In this document: positions 1 through 7,122 of the stretch, in pieces
Numbering within the stretch: the stretch's first letter is position 1
Layout of the letters: each line of letters begins with the position of its first letter
DNA from: Chloroflexota bacterium
Lineage (GTDB): Bacteria; Chloroflexota; Anaerolineae; Anaerolineales; Villigracilaceae
DNA: 64,000 nucleotides
Direction: 5' to 3'
Assembly: GCA_016235425.1 (NCBI GenBank)
Contig: JACRLC010000010.1
Location: 62,001-126,000 of the forward strand
Notes under the pieces: generated by a model
Told to the model about the DNA's origin: nothing
The model's database searches: none
Seen by the model: only the letters and a program-made list of their open reading frames with translations
Program-made: the position numbers and the translations under genes

Positions 1-401
1 TCCGCCCGGCTGCGTTCCGCTTTGTTTTGGGCGTCGCTGATTGCCCGTTTGACCGCCGGGGCAAGGCGTGACAGCTTTTGTTTTAGAACGTAATCCGTTG
101 CCCCTTCGGTGAGGGCCTGGATGGCGGCATCCTCTCCCATGGTCCCGGAGATGAAGATAAAAGGTATATCGGGAGCTTCCCTTCGGGCAAAGTGCAGGGC
201 AGACATGCCGTCGTATCCCGGCAATTTGTAATCTGCCAGGATCAGGTCAAATCCGCCTTTAGGCAGGGTCTTCTTATACTCCCCGGCAGTTTGGGTCAGC
301 GTGATCGCGCAGGGAACTCCCGCAGATTCCAGGGTCGCTTGAACCAGTTCCGCGTCCAACAGGTTATCTTCGAGATGCAGGATATTTATTGGAGTTTCCA
401 T
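1..401 (-). CDS. Response regulator receiver protein, N-terminal part (runs off window)
   Basis: Partial gene; the stop lies beyond position 1. Translating the minus strand from the ATG at 399-401 gives a CheY-like receiver domain with an acidic pair near the start (LEDN, residues 10-13), a phosphoacceptor Asp at about residue 57 (ILADYKLPG), the SGT motif and the conserved Lys near residue 96. An Arg/Lys-rich helix follows as the window ends, so a PAS or kinase output domain may follow outside. It is the last visible gene of the minus-strand signalling operon, 49 bases after the GGDEF gene. No good ribosome binding site was seen before the ATG. The receiver assignment is firm; the output is unknown. 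Confidence 0.8.
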   Translation of the reverse strand, partial: METPINILHLEDNLLDAELVQATLESAGVPCAITLTQTAGEYKKTLPKGGFDLILADYKLPGYDGMSALHFARREAPDIPFIFISGTMGEDAAIQALTEGATDYVLKQKLSRLAPAVKRAISDAQNKAERSRA

Positions 402-450
402 GATTTTTATTTGCCATTTCGGCCATCAGAGGGCATCTTACTCCTGTTGC

Positions 451-2397
451 TCACTCTCTTTTTTTGCCTTGTTTTTCGCGATACATGCGGTCATCGGCTT
501 CCTTGAGGGCCTGGGTCAGCGAGTCGCCCAGGTTTGCAGTTGAAACGCCGATGGAGAGACTCAGCGGATATCCCTCGCTGTCATCGTTGTGAGAAGCCAG
601 TGTTTTACGAACGCGTGCCAGGATGCGGTCTGCAACGGCGGTCTGTGTTCCAGGCAGCAGGACGGAAAACTCATCGCCGCCGACCCTGGCCGCCGTATCC
701 TCGGCGCGGAAGGCCGCGGACAACACACGCGCGGTGCGCTGTAGCTGCGCGTCGCCGGCCGCGTGGCCGTAATTGTCGTTGATGACCTTCATTTCATCCA
801 CGTCAACGATCACAACGCTTATCGGGAATTGCCTGCTTCGTTCGAGCCTTGCCAGTTCTTCGTTGAAATAGGCGCGGTTGTAAAGGCCGGTGAGCGCGTC
901 GTGCGTACTGGCATATTCGAGTTTCTCCTCGGCTCGTTTGCGCTCAGTAATGTCGGTCACGGAGACGATGACCTTTGCGAGGGTATCTTCATATCCCGGC
1001 ATCGCATACCAGCGCAGGCTGATGGTCAGTTCATCGCCGCCCAGTGTGCGGTTTGTCCCTTCCCACTCAAATTCAGTTTTTCCCTCCGCGATGTTGACCA
1101 ATTCGGCCCGAAAGCTTTCGAAGGAATCATCGCTCAGTATCAGGCGCAGGTTTTTTAGAAGGGCCGCTTTGTTTTCGGCTCTATATAGTTTCAGGGTCGC
1201 GTTGTTCACGTCAACGATCCTGATCTCTTCCGCGCACGCAACCACCACGTCCGGGTGTTTTTCGAGATAGGCTTGGAAGTCGGTGACGCCCTGTCTTTGT
1301 AGGTTCTCAAGCCGCCTTTTGACCGCTGAAAAGTCCTCCTCCCAAAGTGAGACAGGCGAATCTTCGAACAGGCCTCGATAACGTTCCCTGCTCTCGTGCA
1401 GCGCATCCTCGATCTGTTTGCGCTCGGTGATGTCGCGGTAGTTGATGACGATTGCCTCCACGTTTGGCTCATCGAGCAAATTGGCGGCAGTGCCTTCCAT
1501 CCAGTGCCAGGAGTTATCCCTGTGCCGGTAGCGCAGGCTGGCGGCCACGCTCGAGGCGGGAATGCGAAGGAGTTGATTCAACATACCCGCCGCCAGGTGG
1601 ACATCGTCCGGATGGATCCAGTCAATCAGGTTACGCCCAACGTTCTCTCCGTTTGTATAGCCCGTAATTCGATCTGTGCTGGGACCGGTGTAGGTGATCG
1701 TTCCCCCGGCGTCGAGCAGAAGGATTGCATCTGAAGCGTTCTCAATCAGGGCGCGAAAACGTTTTTCACTGCTGGATAGATCCTGGGATTGCCGTTCGAT
1801 TTGTTCCAAATCCTGTTCATTAACCCTGGCGGCCGCCAGCGCCAACCCGCCTACAAGCAGGACGAGACGAAAGACATCAAAAACATGTCCCTTGTCCAGG
1901 TCTGGCAGGAAAATCGGGAACAGGGCAACCCCGGCCAGGGTAATAACCAACACCAGAATTGTTGCGCGAAAGGAGAGCAACAGACTGCTTAGCACTACCC
2001 CCAGAATAAGAAAGCTTGGCAGTGTAGTCGCATCCGGATGGATAATTTCTGTGGCATAGACTGCGAGAAGAATGGTGCCAATGGTCATCCACGCGGCCAG
2101 TGTGTAATAATGGGTACGGCTGATGCCATAGGCAATGGCGAGGAAGAGAATGCCGGTGAACGACGCATGATAGATTTGGGACTGAACGCGTTCAAACTCT
2201 GGCAATTGGCTCCTCAATGGTGTCAAAAGAATGACCAAAACACCCAGCGGTATAAGAACGAGCAAAAGTGAGGAGAGCAGGCGCGCGCGGCGGCGCTGCC
2301 CAAGCTCACGAATTAGGGCATGCGGCCTTGTAAGTCGGTCCCAAATTTTGGCTGTCACGGATTCTTGTGTCTCGTCCAGGAAAGAACTAATAAACAT
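451..2397 (-). CDS. Membrane PAS-PAS-GGDEF protein (probable diguanylate cyclase)
   Basis: 648 aa if started at the ATG at 2397, which has AGGAGG nine bases upstream; an in-frame start seven codons earlier lacks this. Residues about 35-200 hold six hydrophobic segments, followed by a PAS domain (about 220-335), a second divergent PAS (about 340-485) ending in the usual DITERKRAEEKL linker, and a C-terminal GGDEF domain. The signature GGDEF is intact at about 573-577, with an RxxD inhibitory site exactly five residues before it, so it should make cyclic di-GMP and be product-inhibited. It lies downstream of a receiver and a histidine kinase in one operon, suggesting a shared sensory input. Substrate and signal are not visible. 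Confidence 0.88.
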   Translation of the reverse strand: MFISSFLDETQESVTAKIWDRLTRPHALIRELGQRRRARLLSSLLLVLIPLGVLVILLTPLRSQLPEFERVQSQIYHASFTGILFLAIAYGISRTHYYTLAAWMTIGTILLAVYATEIIHPDATTLPSFLILGVVLSSLLLSFRATILVLVITLAGVALFPIFLPDLDKGHVFDVFRLVLLVGGLALAAARVNEQDLEQIERQSQDLSSSEKRFRALIENASDAILLLDAGGTITYTGPSTDRITGYTNGENVGRNLIDWIHPDDVHLAAGMLNQLLRIPASSVAASLRYRHRDNSWHWMEGTAANLLDEPNVEAIVINYRDITERKQIEDALHESRERYRGLFEDSPVSLWEEDFSAVKRRLENLQRQGVTDFQAYLEKHPDVVVACAEEIRIVDVNNATLKLYRAENKAALLKNLRLILSDDSFESFRAELVNIAEGKTEFEWEGTNRTLGGDELTISLRWYAMPGYEDTLAKVIVSVTDITERKRAEEKLEYASTHDALTGLYNRAYFNEELARLERSRQFPISVVIVDVDEMKVINDNYGHAAGDAQLQRTARVLSAAFRAEDTAARVGGDEFSVLLPGTQTAVADRILARVRKTLASHNDDSEGYPLSLSIGVSTANLGDSLTQALKEADDRMYREKQGKKRE

Positions 2398-2454
2398 CAC
2401 GGGCCTCCTGATCGGCATCTCAGCGACTTGGTCCTTTTCACCACTTTCAGTTTC

Positions 2455-2907
2455 TTACTGCCCTCTCGTGTTATTTGGCGGAGGTTCGTTGATGAGCGCC
2501 CAGAACATACCGATCTCCTTGACTGCATCAACAAAATCCGTAAATTTGACGGGTTTGACAACGTAGGCGTTTACGCCGAGTTTGTAGCAAGTCTCCAGAT
2601 CATGGGATTCGCGCGAAGATGTGAGGATGACGACCGGGATGGTTTTCAGTTTCTCATCTGACCTGATTTGCCGTAGTACTTCTATGCCATCCATCTTTGG
2701 CATCTTAAGGTCGAGCAGGATTACCACAGGATTTCCGTTGGAGCGTTGTGCAAATGTTCCCCGGCGGTACAGGTAATCCAGGGCCTCGACACCATCGCGA
2801 ACAATCAAAATGCCGTTGGCAAGGTTATGCTCACTCAAAGCGCTGACAGTCAATTCTATGTCTTTGGGGTCGTCCTCGACCAGGAGAATACGTTTGATGG
2901 TCATCAT
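2455..2907 (-). CDS. Single-domain response regulator (Rcp1/CheY-like)
   Basis: 150 aa, receiver domain only. Acidic residues EDD at 11-13, phosphoacceptor Asp66 in the LLDLKMPKMDG motif, T/S in LTSS and Lys in the VVKPV motif are all present. The long insertion around residues 45-60 (YLYRRGTFAQRS) is typical of the Rcp1 branch, which pairs with phytochrome-like or PAS/GAF histidine kinases. GAGGAG lies five bases before the first ATG. The start overlaps the stop of the upstream kinase by four bases (ATGA type), so it is probably translationally coupled and is the likely phosphorylation target of that kinase. Confidence 0.93.
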   Translation of the reverse strand: MMTIKRILLVEDDPKDIELTVSALSEHNLANGILIVRDGVEALDYLYRRGTFAQRSNGNPVVILLDLKMPKMDGIEVLRQIRSDEKLKTIPVVILTSSRESHDLETCYKLGVNAYVVKPVKFTDFVDAVKEIGMFWALINEPPPNNTRGQ

Positions 2908-5603
2908 GGCAGCTCCTCTTCCGATGATTGCGGAAGCGAGAAGTAGAATGTTGCACCGCTGTCAATTTCTCCCTCTGCCCACGTTCTTCCGCCATGCCGG
3001 TTGATGATCCGGCGGACATTTGCCAGACCGATTCCCGTGCCTTCGAAATCCTCCGTCCTGTGCAGGCGCTGGAAAACCCCGAAGAGCTTGTCGGCATAGT
3101 TCATGTCAAAGCCGACTCCGTTGTCGCGGATGAAAATCGTAATCTCGGTTGGACTTTCCTGCGCAACGCCTATTTCGATCCTGGCATGACTACGCGGGCG
3201 GGTGAACTTTATTGCATTGGAAATAAGGTTGACCAATACCCCACGCAGCATGGCGCGGTCAGCCCGGACCTGGGGCAGGGTCCCGATTAACCACTGGATC
3301 TTCCTGTTTTCAGTTTCCGGTTTAAGTTCCTCGATCACTTCATTTGCCAACTCTGTGAGATCCACCCGTGTATTGACCATTTCACTGCGGCTCATCCGTG
3401 AGAACGAGAGCAGGTCGTCAATCAGGATTCCCATTTTTTTGGCGGAATCAGCTATGGTGTCCAGGTAGTGGCGGTTTTTTTCATCAAGGCTGATTCCCAT
3501 GTTTTTTTGCAGAAGTTCGACAAAGCCGTCTATGTGCCGCAGGGGAGCGCGCAGGTCGTGGGAAACGGAATAGGCGAAAGCCTCCAATTCCTTGTTGGCC
3601 GCTTCCAGTTGGGCAGTGCGATCAATGACACGCTGTTCCAGTTCTACATTGGCGCGTTTGATTTGATCGTGCAGGCGTGTGTTCTGAATGGCAACGGCGG
3701 CTTGCCCGGCCAATCCCTCCACCAGGCGGCGGTGTTCCTCCGTAAAAAATCCCGGCTCTGTTTTGTCAGCCGAATATAACCCGATCACCTGACGCCCCGC
3801 GATGATGGGGACGCCGAGCCAGCTGATGACATGCTCTGCGCCAGCGGGCCGTATCCACCCAGGATGGTCACGCGTATCTGCGATTATCAAGCTTTTTTGC
3901 GTGGCGACCACCTCTTTCAAGACGGGTGCTGTACGCACGTCAAACGTAATTTTTCGAGTCATGTCAATGTCGGTCCAGCGTTCGTAGCCGCGCAGTGCGG
4001 CAACGCGTAATTGAAAATCGCCTTCGAGCAGCGTCACGTTTGCGCTGTCATACGGAACAAGGCGGTTCAAGTATTGCAAAAGGTTTTGCAGGACATCGTC
4101 CAGGTTCAGCGTGCGGGACAGTGACTCATTTGCCTCACGGAGTATTTCAGCGATCTCGCGCGCCTTTTTCTCCGCTTCGAGCGAACGTGCGATTTCTTCC
4201 TCCGCACGCTTGCGCTCGGTGATGTCATGGGAGAATACGGCCACACCAATGACTGTGCCATCGCCCGCGGCAATGGGGTTGTGCGACACTTCGAAATACA
4301 ATCGCGACAGCTTTTCCTCGCCGGAATATGCAGACTCTACAAGATGCTCTCCTGCCAGCGCTCGATCCAGGTTTCGTTTTGCTTTTTCTCGATCTTCCGC
4401 GTTGGTCATGTAATCCCACAAGCTGTGACCGAGTTGAATTTCCACGTTGTAGATTGCCCTCATGACAGCGGCGTGCGCGCTGTTGAAACTGGTGTATCGG
4501 TATTCCCTATCCACGGAAAAAATCAACGCATCTGTGCTTTCGATGATGCTGTGCAGGGTGGAATACTGCTCCCGCCGCGTTTCATCCATCTGCTTGCGTT
4601 TGGTAATATCGCGCTGAATGCCAAAGTGACCGATGATCCTGCCTTGCCGATCGTGGATGGCAATGTATTCGCCCTCGATCCACATGGAGGTTCCATCCAA
4701 CTTGCGTTCGTCGCTTTCGAGCCGGATATTTCCTGCATCCAGAAAGCGCCGCCACAAATCCCGGCCATGCTCCAGGTTGTGTTTGAAGAAATCGTTTGGA
4801 GTGAGACCCATCATTTGCCCGCGCGTTGCGCCGTACTGTGCCAGCATCGCATCGTTGATTTGGGTAATGTGTTGGTGAGCAAAGACGTAATCCAGCATCC
4901 GCTCTTTATCCACGGTTTCGTCCCAGCGCACAGGTTCATCCAGCATCATGTAGAAACAGCCGTCAATCGTTTGGGAGAAAAACGCACGCAGTTCCTCCTC
5001 GCTTTTGCGAAGCGACTCTTCGGCCTGTTGATGCGCCGCGATTTCCCGGATAAGGTCCTCGTTGGTTCTTTTTAACTCCTCTGTCCGTTCCGCCACCCTG
5101 AGTTCCAATTCGCCGCGCGCCTTCCGCAACAAATCCCTCTGCAGGCGGTTTTCAAGCGAGATGGCTACATAGTTGGAGAGATTGCTGATGAAGGGTTTGT
5201 AGACGTTGAAGGCATCGGGATCGTCAATCCTGAATACAAAGAAGCCGAAATGATGCTGGCAGGAATCTATTGTATTGATTTGCATATTGGCCTGACCGGC
5301 CAGCATACACCTGATACCCATGCCGCGTGGACGAATCTCATTTTGCCCGGCGGTAATTTCCTGCAGGGTTTCACAGCCCGCGCAGAGTTCGTTCTCCATC
5401 TCCCCTTTCTGAAAGATCACGTTTTCGATGCAGACGCGGCAGGATGCGATCCCCGGAATGGCGAGTAGTGTCTCGGCAAAGAATTCGGCGATGCGGGTTG
5501 TATCGGGCAGGGCAAATTCAATGTTTTGCGCCGCCAGGATCTGCCCCAGCACGCGCGCATCGGCTTTTTGCCATTCCTTGTTTTCAATGCTATTCTTCTT
5601 CAT
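2904..5603 (-). CDS. Soluble hybrid sensor histidine kinase (Cys-rich N-terminus, PAS, PAS, GAF, HisKA, HATPase)
   Basis: 899 aa from the ATG at 5603, with GAGGAG about 12 bases upstream; a TTG two codons earlier is possible. No transmembrane segment is seen. The N-terminal domain (about 30-160) carries two CxxC motifs (Cys55/58 and 74/77). A coiled coil (about 165-205), PAS (215-335), PAS (345-470), GAF (495-645), HisKA with phosphoacceptor His near 682 (SVSHDLRAPLRHIDG) and a HATPase domain (NLISNAIKFT, DNGVGFDM, GTGIGLANV) follow. The HisKA subtype resembles phytochrome-like kinases, which fits the Rcp1-type receiver translated directly after it. First gene of the signalling operon. Confidence 0.93.
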   Translation of the reverse strand: MKKNSIENKEWQKADARVLGQILAAQNIEFALPDTTRIAEFFAETLLAIPGIASCRVCIENVIFQKGEMENELCAGCETLQEITAGQNEIRPRGMGIRCMLAGQANMQINTIDSCQHHFGFFVFRIDDPDAFNVYKPFISNLSNYVAISLENRLQRDLLRKARGELELRVAERTEELKRTNEDLIREIAAHQQAEESLRKSEEELRAFFSQTIDGCFYMMLDEPVRWDETVDKERMLDYVFAHQHITQINDAMLAQYGATRGQMMGLTPNDFFKHNLEHGRDLWRRFLDAGNIRLESDERKLDGTSMWIEGEYIAIHDRQGRIIGHFGIQRDITKRKQMDETRREQYSTLHSIIESTDALIFSVDREYRYTSFNSAHAAVMRAIYNVEIQLGHSLWDYMTNAEDREKAKRNLDRALAGEHLVESAYSGEEKLSRLYFEVSHNPIAAGDGTVIGVAVFSHDITERKRAEEEIARSLEAEKKAREIAEILREANESLSRTLNLDDVLQNLLQYLNRLVPYDSANVTLLEGDFQLRVAALRGYERWTDIDMTRKITFDVRTAPVLKEVVATQKSLIIADTRDHPGWIRPAGAEHVISWLGVPIIAGRQVIGLYSADKTEPGFFTEEHRRLVEGLAGQAAVAIQNTRLHDQIKRANVELEQRVIDRTAQLEAANKELEAFAYSVSHDLRAPLRHIDGFVELLQKNMGISLDEKNRHYLDTIADSAKKMGILIDDLLSFSRMSRSEMVNTRVDLTELANEVIEELKPETENRKIQWLIGTLPQVRADRAMLRGVLVNLISNAIKFTRPRSHARIEIGVAQESPTEITIFIRDNGVGFDMNYADKLFGVFQRLHRTEDFEGTGIGLANVRRIINRHGGRTWAEGEIDSGATFYFSLPQSSEEELP

Positions 5604-5609
5604 AAACAA

Positions 5610-5739
5610 AATCTCCTCGCGGCGATAAAGTACGCAGTTGGGATTGACTTCGGAAGCCGCCCTGCAAAGACCCTAAAAAACGAATGACGGCGCCGTTCGC
5701 GCAGGTTCCAAAAGAGACTCCCGAAGTCAATCTGAATTC
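5610..5739. other. Intergenic segment with inverted repeat
   Basis: Lies between two minus-strand genes. It contains an inverted repeat with arms ATTGACTTCGG (near 5642) and CCGAAGTCAAT (near 5721) about 70 bases apart. There is no clear U-tract, so it is either a dispersed palindrome or a weak terminator of the MEDS gene. Confidence 0.4.
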
Positions 5740-6378
5740 TCATCCGTGAGAGTGTTGCGGTGCGAACCCCTTGAGAAATTCCTCCGGCGGCATGTAGTAT
5801 GGATTCTGAACGATCCTGCCTTGCACTATCATCAGCGGATGCACCTTCAGCACATTCAGGAGCGTGGCCCCGTCGAAGCGGCGGGCATCGTACTGACAGA
5901 TGGGGGTAATGGGGTGCGCGTCATTGATCGTGTTTATTAATGCTTCATATTCCAACAGCCTCTCCGAGCCGGGGATTCCCTTGAGCGCCCACGACATCTC
6001 ACCGCTTGCCCGCGACCCGTGATAGCCCGCCTGGATTGCCTGGTCGTAACATCCGCTGAGCCGGGCCAGCATTTCGGAGGGTTCGAACCTCCCGGTTGGA
6101 TAATACACATCCTCCGCCTTGAACGTTTCAAACTCCCCGTTCCGTTTTTGGGAGGGAAGGTTCAACCCCGCCTCTTGTAACCAGGTTTCTATTTCCTTGG
6201 GTGTGGTCATATCGGCAAAGTAAAAAACCTGTTCTCCCAGCGTGAGACCCCTGGCAAGAAACTGGCCGATGATTATTTTGCGCTGCTCGTCGTTGTCATA
6301 GATCAGGCACATGTGTGTGCCTTCCAGGAAGTGCTCCCCCGTGAAACCCATGTCCACTTCTTTTCTTGGGTTGTTCAT
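5740..6378 (-). CDS. MEDS-domain sensory protein
   Basis: 212 aa, stand-alone MEDS domain (methanogen/methylotroph, DcmR sensory domain). The N-terminus GEHFLEGTHMCLIYDNDEQ, the segment LTLGEQVFYFADMTTPKEIETWL and the C-terminal CQYDARRFDG region match the family pattern. These proteins normally act as sensors or are fused to kinases and anti-sigma-type regulators; here no output domain is attached. AGGAGG lies just before the ATG. It sits 136 bases upstream of the histidine kinase operon in the same direction and may feed a signal to it; that link is inference from position. Confidence 0.82.
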   Translation of the reverse strand: MNNPRKEVDMGFTGEHFLEGTHMCLIYDNDEQRKIIIGQFLARGLTLGEQVFYFADMTTPKEIETWLQEAGLNLPSQKRNGEFETFKAEDVYYPTGRFEPSEMLARLSGCYDQAIQAGYHGSRASGEMSWALKGIPGSERLLEYEALINTINDAHPITPICQYDARRFDGATLLNVLKVHPLMIVQGRIVQNPYYMPPEEFLKGFAPQHSHG

Positions 6379-6717
6379 TTTGGCCTCCTTTCATGAGCCA
6401 AAACAAAAAATAAACCACCATCAACCCTCTTCCATTTCTGGAAAAGGAGATGGTGGATTCGAGAGAAACCTGCCTGTTTTTCTCCCCGCCGCTTGCGCGG
6501 AATGGTTCGTGTAGGCCATCGCGCCTCCTTATTACCAAAGGTAAAAGGTTTAAATTGGTGGGGGTGGATTCTGCCCGCCCGGGAATTTACTCCCGGGTTG
6601 CATTCTGTCTGTCAATATCATTATATATCCATCGCGCATCCTGTCCAATTACATTTTTGTGTAGTTCTTCGGGATTCACCGCGATGTTCGTCAAGTCTGC
6701 ACGCAGGGAGATAATGC
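6379..6717. other. Non-coding region with two hairpins
   Basis: No convincing gene on either strand. Two inverted repeats are visible: CCACCATC/GATGGTGG around 6417-6456, and CCCGGGA/TCCCGGG at 6578-6597 with a 6-base loop. Neither is followed by a T-run. This stretch should hold the promoter of the minus-strand MEDS gene. Confidence 0.45.
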
Positions 6718-7067
6718 TTGTTTAACGGTTGCAGGATGAGGGCATCGCACATAACCGTTTGGAAACTGTTTGGGAACACGCAGATGGAACTCGAACGCCT
6801 CTTTCCGGGTCTCACGCGGACCTTACGCCTGGTCCCGCTTCGATTGGGTGATCGCATCCTTGGGCTTTTTATGCTCGCCGAACTTTTTGCGGAACTCGAG
6901 GAAGCCTGCCTGCAATTATCCAGAACCGCCATCCTCGACACGCGGTATATAAACCGGCGCGCACGCAGGCAGAGGCGGTCGCTGAATTGAAAAAGAACGC
7001 CGGGGTGCAGTTCGATCCCTGCATTGTGAACGTCTTTCTTCAGGTTTTGAAGGATAATCACATATAA
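6718..7067 (+). pseudogene. Decayed GAF / HD-GYP protein remnant
   Basis: The stretch ending at the TAA at 7065-7067 encodes, in one frame, a peptide containing ELKKNAGVQFDPCIVNVFL, which closely matches the extreme C-terminus of HD-GYP phosphodiesterases (compare YLREQSGVLFDPKIV in the intact gene at 55334-58504). Upstream, in another frame (about 6780-6920), are residues resembling the end of a GAF domain (PLRLGDRILGLFMLAE). The catalytic HD and GYP core is missing between them and the frame shifts, so this is the scar of a deleted sensor phosphodiesterase, directly upstream of a GGDEF gene. Confidence 0.65.
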
Positions 7068-7122
7068 TAAGTAATCGCCCATTCGTGGGTGTGTTGCGCA
7101 GCCTCAGAACTTTTTGATAGTC

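Noticed and set aside
6415-6456. CCACCATC/GATGGTGG hairpin considered as a terminator
   Set aside because: Loop is long (about 26 bases) and no T-run follows on either strand.
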